The position numbers were made by a program, and so were the translations under genes. Below, piece after piece: positions 8,316-18,766 of a stretch of 64,000 bases of DNA. Source of the stretch: Arthrobacter sp. HY1533 (lineage in GTDB: Bacteria > Actinomycetota > Actinomycetes > Actinomycetales > Micrococcaceae); NCBI RefSeq assembly GCF_027568515.1, contig NZ_JANKZF010000016.1, forward strand, positions 61,041-125,040, read 5' to 3'. The stretch's first letter is position 1, and every line of letters begins with the position of its first letter. The notes under the pieces are model-generated. The model was given only the letters and a program-made list of their open reading frames with translations. It was not told the origin of the DNA and ran no database searches.

Positions 8316-9170
8316 CTATTTCCCCAGACTGGCCGAGAGATGCTCCAAGCTACAGAATTCTTGGTCTCCAGAGAGTGCATTCAGCAGCACCGCCTCCCAA
8401 TTGTTCACCGAACTGACGGAGACGATCGAATCGGCAAGAAATCTCAAGTAATCCGAAACTGCAGAAAAGCCGCCATTCGAAAAGACCACTTTCAGCATCC
8501 TATTTTGCCTATTGATATGTGAGGCCGCACGTTTGCCATACCTCTCCAGGAGATGAAAATGCTCAAACATGACTTTTATACAAGTCGTCGCATCCTCATC
8601 TATTGAATTATCAAATTCTAGATCAAAATGAAAACTAATGGATCCAGATTTCTCGATAACGCATTTCGCGGTCAAATACTGAGAATGGTTAAAATTGCTA
8701 AAATAGGGATGCAAATATAGTGCGGTGCCATCTTTTCCGTATCGAGCACTCTTGAAATGATTGCAACGATGGCAAGATGGAATCAAATTGGAAAGATGAA
8801 TTGAAAATTCAGGCCAACGATTTTTCGGCAAAAAATGATCAATTTCTATGCAGTCGTCCATGTCGCAATACGGGCACTCAACGCGAAGCAAAAGGTCACC
8901 CCTCAGGTCAGGGAATAACGCCTTGCCCGAATCGAGATTGGAATAAAAAGCCCAAAAGACCTTCTTTTGCTCGTCTGACAAATCAATAGGCTGTAAGGAC
9001 GAAGCAGTGGCTCCGAGGCGGTCATACTCGGAATACTTGATACCCACACTGTTAAGAAGTATATTGACTTTCGCTTGATCCAATGAATCCAGCAGAGAAT
9101 AGTGAGATTGAAGGTATCCAAATGAATCTGCGTGGATCACAGCAAGCCCACTAGGCACCGAAATCGACAC
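8316..9170 (-). CDS. HNH endonuclease, PtuB-like partner of the adjacent ATPase
   Basis: The 284-residue protein has a treble-clef HNH nuclease core: CPYC at residues 99-102, the catalytic-type DH at 111-112 (IEIDHFLPK), then CHRCN at 133-137 as the second half of the zinc site with the HNH asparagine. No membrane segment or other domain is seen. The start is a GTG at 9170 inside the last codons of the ATPase gene (20-base overlap), so the two are translated together. ATPase plus HNH nuclease is the composition of Septu (PtuA/PtuB) antiphage systems. A related but unnamed ATPase-nuclease module is also possible. Confidence 0.8.
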   Translation of the reverse strand: MSISVPSGLAVIHADSFGYLQSHYSLLDSLDQAKVNILLNSVGIKYSEYDRLGATASSLQPIDLSDEQKKVFWAFYSNLDSGKALFPDLRGDLLLRVECPYCDMDDCIEIDHFLPKNRWPEFSIHLSNLIPSCHRCNHFKSARYGKDGTALYLHPYFSNFNHSQYLTAKCVIEKSGSISFHFDLEFDNSIDEDATTCIKVMFEHFHLLERYGKRAASHINRQNRMLKVVFSNGGFSAVSDYLRFLADSIVSVSSVNNWEAVLLNALSGDQEFCSLEHLSASLGK

Positions 9171-10662
9171 CGTTCTGCATCAGAATTGCCAGCGCCTGAC
9201 TACTGACACCCAACGGAAATAAATCACGGATTTCCTTTGGTGAAAGACTCTTTGATATTTGCTCAAGTTTTCCCACAAATGTTGAATCATCTGCATTTAG
9301 ATTGAAAACATCTTCCGTTAAAACACCCAAATCTTCGCCGAACGTTTCTCTTGATGGTCTTACAAATTCACGATTTCCGCCAGCCCATCGAACGATATGA
9401 ATTTGCTGAGCGGGGATTTCCTGCAATACAATGGGTGAATGTGTTGCGATAAGCGCGTAGGACTTTGCGTCTGATAGCAATGCCTGGAGCGCCTTCATCA
9501 GGGCCGCGATCAAGGTGGGATGAAGATGCGTCTCAGGCTCGTCCAATAGCACGAGCGATCCAACCTGCAAAGAAGCTGAGAGATGGATAAGTATTGAAAT
9601 ACTTATCTGATGCCCGCTACTCAATCGCAGAAATTCTTCACCCCATGACTCGGAGTAGAACTCTAGCGCAATACCCAATCGACGAAACGACGGCTCGGCA
9701 AATAGGATATTAGCGGCACGGGTTAGTTGCGTGAGCTTTTCAGTGCCTCCTATGGATTTCACGAGTTCTTTAAGCTCTTCGAATCTTTCATCTACTGATT
9801 TCAGGACAGCTGAAGAATCATTGTCGGAAGTGGGGTTAAACTTTCTAAGACCTGAGTAGTAGTATCCGAACCGGGTTTCTTCCTTCGATTTCCATGCGAT
9901 CGGGGCCCTCGCTGGCGGTACATCGAATGAATCAAATGCGCTATATGAAACTGCAACTGTTCTAGGGAATCTATGATCTGTGTCTGAGAATCTTCCGAAT
10001 TTCCAAGCTAGCGATGAATCTGAGGAGAATCCGTCGGAAGTCGAAACATGGGCAATATCGGCCAATAGCCTGGTCTTGCCAACACCATTGTAGCCAATCA
10101 CAGCGTTTATTCTGCCATCCAACACACTGTCGGTTTTGTACTCTAGATTCAGATTTGCCCCGTCAATCGCCGTATATGTTAAAGCAAGAGACCCTTGCAC
10201 AAAATCAATATCGTTCATGAGATATTTTGCGTAAGATAAAGCCGCTGTTGCGGACGGCGATCTGAGTAATGACGTTTCGAATCCTGGACGGTCCTTGAAT
10301 CTTTTCTTGATTTCGTCGGAAAATGCGGCATCGTTCATCCGTTGCAGAAATTCTGAGCGTATTGATTCGGGAATCTCACTGAGTTTCTCATAGAAATCCA
10401 ACCCATCGCCCAGTGAGCAATAATTGCTCGGCAATTGCCGAAACGTTTCCGGCAGTATAGTTCGGGCGGAATCAACTGGATAATTGTAGTCTAGGATCTT
10501 GACAGCTCCTAGTTCTATTTCCTCGGTTTGAGAGAGTTTGACTATTGCAGTGAATGTAGTCTTGAATGCGTAGTCATCCCAATTGTTTTTGATAAGATGT
10601 ATCTCCGGATATGCTTGTGGCCAATTTGTTCTGGCATTGATTTCCCTAACTACAAATTTCAT
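9151..10662 (-). CDS. ABC/SMC-type AAA ATPase, PtuA-like defence protein
   Basis: The 503-residue protein has an ABC-type head domain: Walker A GYNGVGKT at residues 190-197, signature-like RLSSGHQ at 346-352, Walker B LVLLDEPETHLHP at 370-382 and an ATHSP switch-histidine segment at 406-410. About 180 residues without a recognised fold precede Walker A. Such overcoming-lysogenization-type ATPases act with a nuclease in Septu, Gabija and retron systems; the neighbour here is HNH, favouring Septu-like. Start ATG 10662 follows GAGAAG. It is AT-rich, unlike the surrounding chromosome. Confidence 0.8.
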   Translation of the reverse strand: MKFVVREINARTNWPQAYPEIHLIKNNWDDYAFKTTFTAIVKLSQTEEIELGAVKILDYNYPVDSARTILPETFRQLPSNYCSLGDGLDFYEKLSEIPESIRSEFLQRMNDAAFSDEIKKRFKDRPGFETSLLRSPSATAALSYAKYLMNDIDFVQGSLALTYTAIDGANLNLEYKTDSVLDGRINAVIGYNGVGKTRLLADIAHVSTSDGFSSDSSLAWKFGRFSDTDHRFPRTVAVSYSAFDSFDVPPARAPIAWKSKEETRFGYYYSGLRKFNPTSDNDSSAVLKSVDERFEELKELVKSIGGTEKLTQLTRAANILFAEPSFRRLGIALEFYSESWGEEFLRLSSGHQISISILIHLSASLQVGSLVLLDEPETHLHPTLIAALMKALQALLSDAKSYALIATHSPIVLQEIPAQQIHIVRWAGGNREFVRPSRETFGEDLGVLTEDVFNLNADDSTFVGKLEQISKSLSPKEIRDLFPLGVSSQALAILMQNGVDFGA

Positions 10663-12078
10663 TTCTTCTCAACTCCGGGTCTCACTCGCTATGACGGCTG
10701 ACATTCGTGGCTAGGTGACGACAATCTAGATATTGAATACCTTCTGGGGCAGATGGACTGAACGACATACGTATCATATCCGGTCGCTTTTCGTAGCCCC
10801 ACTTCCTTCGGTAGCTTCTCAGTCGCATATGAAACGGCTCGTTGTTCTTTCAATCCTGAGATGGTCTGTATTACCCGGCGCTGATTATCCGTGGACTGAC
10901 CTGGATTCTATGGGGTGTCTAGCGGATCGCCAGCTTGAACCGGGCCAATGCCGCATGCCAGGGCCACGACTCGTCCGCACCTAAATTTTCCGAAGCGTGC
11001 GACGGACGTGCAATGGCATTGATAGTTGCAAGAATAGTATTCTGGATATTTATGTGGTCAAGTAGAAGTCAAATGTCGGGTGTATCTCTGGCATTGACGT
11101 CTTAGGACGGCTGTCGTCGTCAACTGCCAGTTGACATTTGCCTGTGACCATTCGTCGGCGCAGGACGAGGACGAAAAGGGTTCCAAGATCGGTCGGTTGA
11201 GGGCCATAGCACCCAGCGTTGGCCTTCGATCAGACTTCCACCATCGGCGCCGTCCCGGTCGCTGTAGCCGCCTCTGTAGGCATCGTTGCTAGGCATTCTC
11301 CCTATTGCTGATTCCGCGCATCGTGTACCAACCGTTCAGTGAGGTTTTGACTCAATGCCCAGATGCTGTGTCTGTGGCGTGGCTCGCGACATCTCATGCG
11401 CTCAGGCCAGGTTCCAACCTTGTCACCTGTGCGCGGGCTGCCAAGTTCCCCTTGCCGTGTGGTTTTGACGTGTATCTGACCAAACAAGTTTGAGCACCTT
11501 CCAATTGGCCGCACATGCTGTCCAGCCAAAGCCTTCCATCGCTTGGTCGTGATTCTCGGCTCCGGTGGGTCATTCGGTGAACCTCTATCTTCTGACCGCT
11601 CTATTTTCACCAAACAAGGTCCGAACGCCAGCCAAGCCTTGGGGATCGACTCTTCTGGACCGGCAGACAACTTTCACCATGCAGCACCGGGCCGCCGATT
11701 TGATCGCTATCCCAGCCCGGTAGTCCTTAGCAGGCCCCGGTTCGAAATCCTCCGACATTATCGTAAGGATGAGATCCCGCTCCGGGTTGCGCCGCGGTGC
11801 CCACACGCAATGACTCGTGGCGGAGATTTCCGTGAATCGCCAGCCACGTCACCCTACCAAGGCCAATAAAATCGCGAGACGCCGGCTCAAGTTCGACACG
11901 CACAGAGAGGGCAACTAGTTCAACGGAGCCACGGTCACGGCAGGGTCTTCAACGCACCGTTCCCAAACCGAGCGTTAACCTCCCGGCCCCCGCACGCTCA
12001 CCCAAAGTTCCCAGCCCATCCATGGCGCCGTGTCTCAATTTATGGTGACCCTTCCCGGCCGAACCGTTGGAGCTTTTT
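10663..12078. other. 1.4-kb stretch without a credible gene
   Basis: GC content is intermediate between the AT-rich island and the normal chromosome. The open frames here (the longest about 120 codons, 11302-11670 minus) have no family features or ribosome-binding sites. Small symmetric pieces occur, including GTCAACTGCCAGTTGAC at 11119-11135 and an 8-base inverted pair CAAATGTC/GACATTTG (about 11072 and 11133-11140). It may be decayed mobile or accessory DNA at the island edge. Confidence 0.5.
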
Positions 12079-13341
12079 GTGCGCCGCCTCTTGTTGATCC
12101 TCATTGCAGTCCTTGCCCTGCTCATTCCCGCCACGGCCGCCCAGGCCCATCCGTCCGGCACCTCCGGCGTTCTCGTGGAGATGACCGAGCAAGGGGCTGA
12201 ATTGACCCTGCAGCTCCAACTCGACCAGTTCAACAAGGCAACGGGCATGAACCTCACGGCCACCAAGAGAATCCCCGTAGAGGAGATCGACCAACTGGTC
12301 ATGGAATCCGTGCAGCTTTCAGACGAAAGCGGAGACTACGCCACCAGCATCACGGACACCGGAATTAAGAAGGTCAACAACGTCGACGCACTCGTGGTGA
12401 CTCTCGACGCCGTCGCACCCGGAGAAGCCGGGCCGTTCACCCTGAACTACTCCCTGCTGACGCACCAGCTCACCGACCACCTGGTCTATGTCTCACGCAT
12501 CGAGGACGGCAAGGAAACGGATCTGCTCGGCGTCATCTCGGCCAACCAGCCGGGCCTCACCATCGATGAGGCGGCCCCGAAGGCCGGCGTCGCCACCATG
12601 ATTGGCGAAGGTATGCACCACATCGCCGACGGCTACGACCATCTGCTGTTCCTGGCGGTTCTGCTGCTTTCGGCCCCCCTGCTGGCCACCCGGACCGCTG
12701 CCGGCCGGCGCTGGAGCCCCCGCGCGGACGGCCTGAAGTCCTCCATGAAGCGCATCCTCTCCATTGTCACCGCCTTCACGGTGGGCCACTCCGTCACGCT
12801 GCTCGTGGTCAGCCTGGGATGGATCACTCCCCCGGTCCAATACATTGAAACTATCGTGGCCCTCTCCATCGCCGTCGCTGCATGGAACCTGGTCCGCCCC
12901 ATCTTCACCAACGGCGAGATCCTCCTGGCCGGCATCTTCGGCCTTGTCCACGGCATGGCCTTTGCCACCACCATCCTTGAGCTGAACCTCAATACCCAGG
13001 ACACGCTGCTGGCCGTCCTTGGCTTCAACATTGGCATTGAGCTGGCCCAGTTGATCGGCGTCGCCGTGACCGTGCCGCTGATCCACATCGCCGCAACCGG
13101 GAACTACTACCGCCAACTCCGGGCGGCCGTCGCGGGATTCGCCATCATCGCCTCGCTGGCCTGGGTGGCGGGCATCTGGACGGATTCGGATTCATTCATG
13201 ACACCCATGTTCGACGCCGTCGCCGCACACCCGCTGCTCTCTTACCTTGTTTTCGCCGCGGCAATGCTCCTGCTCGGACTTGCTGGACCCAAGTCAGGCA
13301 TCAATGCTGGTACCCCGTCCCGCGCCAAGGCCACGGTCTGA
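12079..13341 (+). CDS. Exported HupE/UreJ-like membrane protein
   Basis: This 420-residue protein starts with a signal peptide (cleavage likely after AAQA near residue 25) and a beta-rich extracellular domain of about 150 residues. About seven membrane segments with HupE/UreJ_2 motifs follow: GMHHIADGYDHLLFLAVLLL, FTVGHSVTL and FGLVHGMAFA, whose histidines are typical of the family (proposed nickel or other metal permeases). GTG 12079 is preceded by GGAG at a six-base distance. The next gene begins with a short exported segment also found beside this family, so the pair may form a metal-handling envelope system. The substrate is unproven. Confidence 0.8.
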   Translation: MRRLLLILIAVLALLIPATAAQAHPSGTSGVLVEMTEQGAELTLQLQLDQFNKATGMNLTATKRIPVEEIDQLVMESVQLSDESGDYATSITDTGIKKVNNVDALVVTLDAVAPGEAGPFTLNYSLLTHQLTDHLVYVSRIEDGKETDLLGVISANQPGLTIDEAAPKAGVATMIGEGMHHIADGYDHLLFLAVLLLSAPLLATRTAAGRRWSPRADGLKSSMKRILSIVTAFTVGHSVTLLVVSLGWITPPVQYIETIVALSIAVAAWNLVRPIFTNGEILLAGIFGLVHGMAFATTILELNLNTQDTLLAVLGFNIGIELAQLIGVAVTVPLIHIAATGNYYRQLRAAVAGFAIIASLAWVAGIWTDSDSFMTPMFDAVAAHPLLSYLVFAAAMLLLGLAGPKSGINAGTPSRAKATV

Positions 13342-13418
13342 CAGCCGTCACAATCAGGATCCGCCCGACACACTTCAGGTGAATTCGAGAACGGCACCCC
13401 GGACTGACACGACATCCC

Positions 13419-16400
13419 ATGTTATCCATACCCAAGTCGGGAAGCGTTTACCCGGAGTACGCCAAACCGACACATGGGCTCGCTACGTTTTCCCCCGTGA
13501 GAATTCACGCGCAAGGCGCTTCCCGAAACTTCCGCATCATTCTCGCCGTGTTCGCGGCGACAATGACACTCCTACTATCCGCCGTGGGTGCAGCATCGGC
13601 CCACGACAGCCGCGAACACGGCGAACTCGTCCTCACCACAAGCGACTCCGGTGCACAAGGACGGCTCATTCTGGGCAGCGAGATTGTGCCCGTCGACCAG
13701 GCCGGAGCGTGGGCACAAGACGTCCTCGCCTCTGGATGCCCGCTCAACGCCAAGGGCGTTGACGGGGCAACAGGCGGGGCCCCCGGCAACGTCGTGATTG
13801 AACTCGCCTGGAGCTGCAACGTCAGCGAGCTGGACCTTTCCGCCCTGCTGAAGGCCGCAACCCTCGAGAACCTGGTGGTTGAATTCGACAACCACTATTC
13901 CGTGGCCCGGGCCTCCACCCCCGTGGTCGACGGCAGCGGCGCGCACGCCGCACCGGTTGCCGGAACCCCGGCACTGCTGCCCCTGGTCTTCTTCGCCGGT
14001 GCCTTGGCCGTGGCAGCCGCCTTCCTCCTGACCCGCCGCAAGAAGGCCGCGTCACCGGACGCCGGCTCAGCAGCCCTGACCCCCAAGCGCAACGGCCGCG
14101 TCCGCAAGGCCATCAGCGGAGGCCTCGCCCTGGCAGTGCTGGCACCGGCCCTGGCGGTCCTGGCCCCCGGCGCCGCCATGGCAGCAACCGGCAGCCTGAG
14201 CCTCACCACTGTGGACCCCTCCGTGGGAGCGCAATTGACCTTCCACTACGCCACCGACGCCCCCGCCTCGAACAACTGGGTTGGCATCTACGGCCCCAAC
14301 GACCAGCCCGGCCCCATCGCCGCCCGGACCTGGAACTACGCCCCCAAGGCCGACGGCACAGTGACCCTGGGCAGCGGCGGCCTGAGCGCCGGCACCTGGA
14401 CCGCGCACTTCATGGCCAAGGACGGCTATGACCCGCTGACCGCCCCCATCACTTTCAAGCTCAAGAGCGTCAACACCACCGATTTGGTCATCGTCAAGGG
14501 CTCGGTGTTCAGCGACACGAACGCCAACGGCAAGCGCGACGCCGGCGAATCCGGCATCCCCGACGTCTCCATCACGGACGGCAAGATCTGGGGCAAGAGC
14601 ACCGCCGACGGCAGCTACAGCGTTGAGATGGACCGCGGCCGCCGCGAAACCGACCTGCTCTCCGTGGTCTCCCCCAACGGCTACACCCCCGCACTGCGCG
14701 CCGACTCCGTGCCGCAGTACTTCCAGAACATCCCCGCCGGACCGTCACCCCTGACCGGGATCGACTTCGCCATGGTGCCGGACAAGAACGCGGCCAACCC
14801 CACTGAGAAGTGGTCAATGGTCTCCGACGTGGAGGTCAGCAACACCTCCGACGCCGCGGCACTCTCCTCCCTTCCCCAGTGGACGGGCCGGGTCAAGGGC
14901 ATGTCCGAGGTCGCAGAGACCACCATGACCATCACGACCGGTGACCTCACCGTCACCGACTACGCAGCAGAGCCGCGCCGCCAAAAGGGCTACGACATCC
15001 TGCGCGGCGGCCTCACCGAAGGCAAGCTGGGCCACGCCTTCTACCCGGTGGTGGGCAACCACGACGTCGGCGGCACGGCAACGTCCGTGGGCTACGGCGG
15101 AAGCCTGGAGTACTGGCGCAAGAACATGGGCCCGGAGTGGTACAGCTTTGACCGCAATGGCCGCCACACAGTGGTCCTGGAAGACAACTACGACGGCTCC
15201 GGCCTGGCACCCCAGCTCGAGTGGCTTCGTGAGGACCTCAAGCGCCACGCCGTTGGCAAGCAGGTCATGGTCTTTGCCCACCGCTCACTCTTCACCAAGT
15301 GGGGACCGGGCGCCGGCATGCAGCCCACCATCGACGAGCTGGCCAAGTATGACGTCCGCCTGTTCGCCGCCGGCCACAACCAGCAGGCCGAATACCGCCG
15401 AGGCGCCTTTGCCCGCTCCGTGGAAATCAACAACATGGGCATGTACGGCCTGGACTCCGCACGTCCCGACTTCAAGATCATGGACTTCTCCGGAATCTAC
15501 GACGACCCCGCCACCACGGCCAACGAGGACACCGGCTACGTGGCCGGCACGCACCGCCAGTTCGGCGTGAACGACGACGTTGCCCTGGTCAGCCCCGCAG
15601 CCGGCAGCACGCATGGGCACAAGTCCGGCGTGCCCGTGCAGGTGTTTGCCGAGGACGACGGGCGCAAGCCCGCCACGGCGTCCCTGGTCATCACCCGCAA
15701 GGAAAACGGCAAGGTCATCTGGCAGGACGGCGCCATCGAGTTCGGCAAGAATGCCGCCCCCACCGGGATCGTCAACTGCTACACGCCGCCCGGCGGCACC
15801 CCCGAACCGTGCCCCGAGGTCAAGACCTCATGGACGCGGGCCGGCGCCCACATTGACGGGCTGAACCCCGGCAACTACATCGCCACCATGACAGCTGTGG
15901 ACACCGCAGGCAAGAGCTGGCCCGCCGTGGTCAACGACTTCACCGTCCTCGCCGACGCCCGCGTCTCCAAGGCCACACCCGGCCAGGACTGGCTGCGCCA
16001 GGGCGGCGATGAAACGGGCGCATCCTCCAGCACGGAGGATCCTGGCGCCAAGCTGGACCTGCGCTGGTCCGCCAACACGGGCGAGCAATTCCACCTCAAC
16101 GGCGCAGCCGTAGTGGACGGCAAGGTCATCGTCGCCTCCCGCGCCTTTGACTCCCCGTACAGCATGATGCTCTCCTACGATGCCCGCACGGGCGCCGAAG
16201 TCTGGCGCACCTACCTCGACGGCGACGCCGAGTCCGCACCCACCGTCCACAACGGCAAGGTGTACCTGACCACCGGCGTTGGCCGCATCTACGCCCTCGA
16301 CGCCAAGACCGGCGCCGTGAGCTGGGAATCCATCATCGGCGAGGAAAAGCGCGGCGACACCGTCCGCCGCTACGGCCGCGCAGGCGGACCCGTGAGCGTC

Positions 16401-17228
16401 TTCAGCCTGCCTGACCGCCCCGCAGTGGCCGTGTTCCAGGAGTGGGGCGAGGTCCAGTGCCGCAACGCCGAGACCGGCGAGCGCCTGCCCGGCGGCTTCG
16501 GGGCACCCGCAGGCTGGGGCCAGTTCCGCAGCACGGCTGTTCGCCAGCCCGGCTCCACCACGGCGTACTTGCACTCCAGCTCCAGCCAGACCCTCATTGG
16601 CATGGACCTGACCACGTGCAAGCAGGTTTCCAGCGTGGACACCGGCGGGGACTTGTTCAGCCAGTCCAGCCCCGCCTTCACCAAGCCCAGCACCGGCGCA
16701 CCCCAGCTGGTCACAGGCACGGTCTCCGGCGTCCGCGGCCACAACCCCGCGGCCGGCGGCGCCACCACCTGGCACGCCAAGCTGGGCACCTCCAGCATTT
16801 GCGAGCCCGGCCCGCCGCCCATCACGAGCCCGGCGACTTTTGGCAACATGGCCTATGTGGCCAGCCAGGACGGCATGGTCCGCGCCTACGACACCACCTC
16901 GGCCACGCCCGCCGTCCCGGTTTGGGAAACCCCCATGGGCTACCTGCCCGGTGAAAGCCCCATGGAGGACCCGTTTGAGGTTGCCGGCGGCTGCAAGGCG
17001 GAGGGCCCCGGCTCCCCCGCTGCGCATGCACTGGCCACCGACTCGGTTGTCTACGCAGGTACCCGTGACGGCCGCGTCGTGGTCCTGGACCGCGCCACCG
17101 GCAAGATCGTCTCCCAGTACAACCTGGGCGGTGCGGTCACCTCCGCCATGTCCGTCAGCGGCAACACCCTGTTCGCCCTGACCGACGACGGAACGCTGCA
17201 CGCACTGGCTGCGACCAAGACCCAGTAG
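13419..17228 (+). CDS. Large exported phosphoesterase-like protein with PQQ-type beta-propeller
   Basis: The 1269-residue protein has, in order: a signal peptide (residues 38-61); a small extracellular domain; a membrane segment at 185-205 ending TRRKK; a second signal-like stretch at 229-256; an Ig-like domain; an SdrD-B-like segment (about 357-420); a calcineurin-type phosphoesterase domain (460-700); and beta-propeller repeats (about 900-1265). Only part of the metal site is standard: GD 508, GNHD 546-549 and H621 are present, but DxH is DVE (470-472) and GHxH is GHNQ (652-655). It looks like two exported proteins fused. GTG 13497 is a plausible alternative start. It follows the HupE-like gene by 77 bases. 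Confidence 0.75.
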   Translation: MLSIPKSGSVYPEYAKPTHGLATFSPVRIHAQGASRNFRIILAVFAATMTLLLSAVGAASAHDSREHGELVLTTSDSGAQGRLILGSEIVPVDQAGAWAQDVLASGCPLNAKGVDGATGGAPGNVVIELAWSCNVSELDLSALLKAATLENLVVEFDNHYSVARASTPVVDGSGAHAAPVAGTPALLPLVFFAGALAVAAAFLLTRRKKAASPDAGSAALTPKRNGRVRKAISGGLALAVLAPALAVLAPGAAMAATGSLSLTTVDPSVGAQLTFHYATDAPASNNWVGIYGPNDQPGPIAARTWNYAPKADGTVTLGSGGLSAGTWTAHFMAKDGYDPLTAPITFKLKSVNTTDLVIVKGSVFSDTNANGKRDAGESGIPDVSITDGKIWGKSTADGSYSVEMDRGRRETDLLSVVSPNGYTPALRADSVPQYFQNIPAGPSPLTGIDFAMVPDKNAANPTEKWSMVSDVEVSNTSDAAALSSLPQWTGRVKGMSEVAETTMTITTGDLTVTDYAAEPRRQKGYDILRGGLTEGKLGHAFYPVVGNHDVGGTATSVGYGGSLEYWRKNMGPEWYSFDRNGRHTVVLEDNYDGSGLAPQLEWLREDLKRHAVGKQVMVFAHRSLFTKWGPGAGMQPTIDELAKYDVRLFAAGHNQQAEYRRGAFARSVEINNMGMYGLDSARPDFKIMDFSGIYDDPATTANEDTGYVAGTHRQFGVNDDVALVSPAAGSTHGHKSGVPVQVFAEDDGRKPATASLVITRKENGKVIWQDGAIEFGKNAAPTGIVNCYTPPGGTPEPCPEVKTSWTRAGAHIDGLNPGNYIATMTAVDTAGKSWPAVVNDFTVLADARVSKATPGQDWLRQGGDETGASSSTEDPGAKLDLRWSANTGEQFHLNGAAVVDGKVIVASRAFDSPYSMMLSYDARTGAEVWRTYLDGDAESAPTVHNGKVYLTTGVGRIYALDAKTGAVSWESIIGEEKRGDTVRRYGRAGGPVSVFSLPDRPAVAVFQEWGEVQCRNAETGERLPGGFGAPAGWGQFRSTAVRQPGSTTAYLHSSSSQTLIGMDLTTCKQVSSVDTGGDLFSQSSPAFTKPSTGAPQLVTGTVSGVRGHNPAAGGATTWHAKLGTSSICEPGPPPITSPATFGNMAYVASQDGMVRAYDTTSATPAVPVWETPMGYLPGESPMEDPFEVAGGCKAEGPGSPAAHALATDSVVYAGTRDGRVVVLDRATGKIVSQYNLGGAVTSAMSVSGNTLFALTDDGTLHALAATKTQ

Positions 17229-17250
17229 CCCGGCAAGAAATGCACAAGGA

Positions 17251-17284
17251 AGCGGCTCCCACCAACCAGGTGGGAGCCGCTTTT
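17251..17284 (+). terminator. Rho-independent terminator of the phosphoesterase gene
   Basis: A perfect 13-bp stem, AGCGGCTCCCACC (17251-17263) against 17269-17281 with a five-base loop, is followed by TTT. It sits 23 bases after the stop codon. Confidence 0.85.
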
Positions 17285-17347
17285 GCGTGCCCGGCAAGGC
17301 AGCCGGGGGCGTGCCGCCCACGGTGGCGGGCCGGGCGCCGTCGTGCT

Positions 17348-18559
17348 TTAGATGAACGCGGCGATGCCCGTGATGGCGCGGCCTGCCACGAGCGTGTTGA
17401 TCTCATAGGTGCCCTCGTAGGTGTAGATGGCCTCGGCGTCGCAGAAGATCTTGGCCATCTCGTAGTCCACGGACACGCCGTTGCCGCCCAGGATGCTGCG
17501 GCCCAGCGCCACGGTCTCCCGCATGCACTTGGTCACGAAGGCCTTGGCCATGGCCGAGTGCTCGTTGCGGGTGGTGCCCTCATCCTCCATCTGGGCCAGG
17601 CGGACCATCATGCCCATGGACGCCTGCGCGTTGGAAAGCATGGTGACCAGCTGCTCCTGGATGAGCTGGAAACTGGCAATGGGCTTGCCGAACTGGTGGC
17701 GCTCCACGGCGTACTTGCGGGCCACGTCGAACGCGGCCATCTGGATGCCCACGGCCTGCCAGCCCACCGTGGCGCGCGTGGTCTTGAGGACCTTGTTGGT
17801 GTCGCGGAAGCTGTTGGCGCCGGCCAGCTTGTTGAAGTGGGGCACGACGACGTCCGTCAGGACAATGTCGGCATTCTGGACCGCGCGCAGGGCTATGCGG
17901 TTTTCAATGAGGGTTGCGCTGAAGCCCTCCCGTGAGGTCTCCACGAGGAAGCCCTTGACCTGGCCGTCGGCCACATCCTTGGCCCAGATGATGACGTAGT
18001 CGGAGAACGTTGAGTTGCCGATCCAGCGCTTCTCGCCGTTGAGGATCCAGTTGTCTCCGTCGCGGACGGCGGTGGTCTGCGTTCCGCCGGCAACGTCGGA
18101 TCCGGCCAGCGGCTCGGTGATGGCAAAGACGCCGGTCTTCTTCAGCGAGTAGATGTCGGGCAGCCAGGCAGCCTTCTGCTCCTCGGAGGCGAGGAGTTCG
18201 ATGGAGCCGGTGAACAGGCCGTCGTGGCCGCTGAAGAAGGTGCCGAAAGAGGCATCCACGCGATGGATCGCGGCGGTGACCATGCCGGCCAGCAGGTGGG
18301 AGTGGCCCTGGCGGCGGACGGGGCTGATCATGTCCAGCTCCGCAACGCGCGGGATCAGGTGGACGGGGAACTCGCTGCGGTTCCAGAAGTCGCGGGAAAT
18401 GGGGCGGACGTTGTGTTCCATCCAGTCGCGGATCTCGTTGAGCCTGGCCAGTTCGTTGGCGGGCAGCAGGCTTTCGAAGGCGAAGAAGTCGCCGTCCGGG
18501 TAGGGCAGCGTAGCTTCACCGGAAATGGCGGCGGCAAGGGCGGGGGCGGCAACGGTCAT
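17348..18559 (-). CDS. Acyl-CoA dehydrogenase, glutaryl-CoA dehydrogenase-like
   Basis: The 403-residue flavoenzyme has the acyl-CoA dehydrogenase signatures FAITEPLAGSDVAG (about residue 148) and, near the C-terminus, IYTYEGTYEINTLVAGRAITG. In glutaryl-CoA dehydrogenases the glutamate of this YEGT segment is the catalytic base. The protein would oxidise and decarboxylate glutaryl-CoA to crotonyl-CoA, though related substrates cannot be excluded. ATG 18559 follows GGAGG by about five bases; the upstream open frame is not needed. A 16-bp palindrome like those at the CoA-transferase/IclR and hutU promoters lies about 95 bases upstream. The opposite strand starts an NCS1 permease. Confidence 0.85.
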   Translation of the reverse strand: MTVAAPALAAAISGEATLPYPDGDFFAFESLLPANELARLNEIRDWMEHNVRPISRDFWNRSEFPVHLIPRVAELDMISPVRRQGHSHLLAGMVTAAIHRVDASFGTFFSGHDGLFTGSIELLASEEQKAAWLPDIYSLKKTGVFAITEPLAGSDVAGGTQTTAVRDGDNWILNGEKRWIGNSTFSDYVIIWAKDVADGQVKGFLVETSREGFSATLIENRIALRAVQNADIVLTDVVVPHFNKLAGANSFRDTNKVLKTTRATVGWQAVGIQMAAFDVARKYAVERHQFGKPIASFQLIQEQLVTMLSNAQASMGMMVRLAQMEDEGTTRNEHSAMAKAFVTKCMRETVALGRSILGGNGVSVDYEMAKIFCDAEAIYTYEGTYEINTLVAGRAITGIAAFI

Positions 18560-18652
18560 GGGAACTCCTCCAAGGATGGTCAGGGCGGGATATTGGAACC
18601 ATAGCCCGGGTCGATTGGCAAATATGGCCCACATCACGGGATCTGGCCCCAA

Positions 18653-18668
18653 GTCTCGGATGGCAGAC
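18653..18668. promoter_or_regulatory. IclR-type operator candidate, site B
   Basis: GTCTCGGATGGCAGAC, with GTCT/AGAC arms, lies in the divergent region between the acyl-CoA dehydrogenase (start 18559) and the permease (start 18767), almost midway. It matches the motif GTCT-N8-AGAC with a central GGAT. Confidence 0.45.
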
Positions 18669-18766
18669 GGCATAGGTGAAGCCGATCACGACAATCCGTG
18701 CATTCATGCTCTGATGGATGAAGGAAAAGTGTCCCCCTGCCACAGTGATTCCAACGGAGGAATGCC

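Larger units (their letters stand above)
8230..10680. other. AT-rich insert carrying an ATPase-HNH defence-like pair
   Basis: Base composition falls abruptly from GC-rich hutU to AT-rich sequence at about 8230 and stays low through both genes. Codon use is quite different (many A/T third positions). No integrase, tRNA or clear direct repeats mark the ends. This is the clearest sign of horizontal transfer in the window. Confidence 0.7.

Noticed and set aside
9151..10662. Gabija GajA or OLD-family nuclease for the AT-rich ATPase
   Set aside because: After Walker B and the switch histidine only about 95 residues remain, with no Toprim motif (no DGxD-like acidic cluster). The separate HNH partner fits Septu-type better.
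11302..11670. 122-codon open frame in the 1.4-kb gene-free stretch
   Set aside because: No start signal, no recognisable domain, and it overlaps another random open frame on the opposite strand.
15828..17321. 497-codon open frame antisense to the phosphoesterase/propeller gene
   Set aside because: Low-complexity Gly/Ala/Val translation opposite a clear exported-protein gene; no ribosome-binding site.
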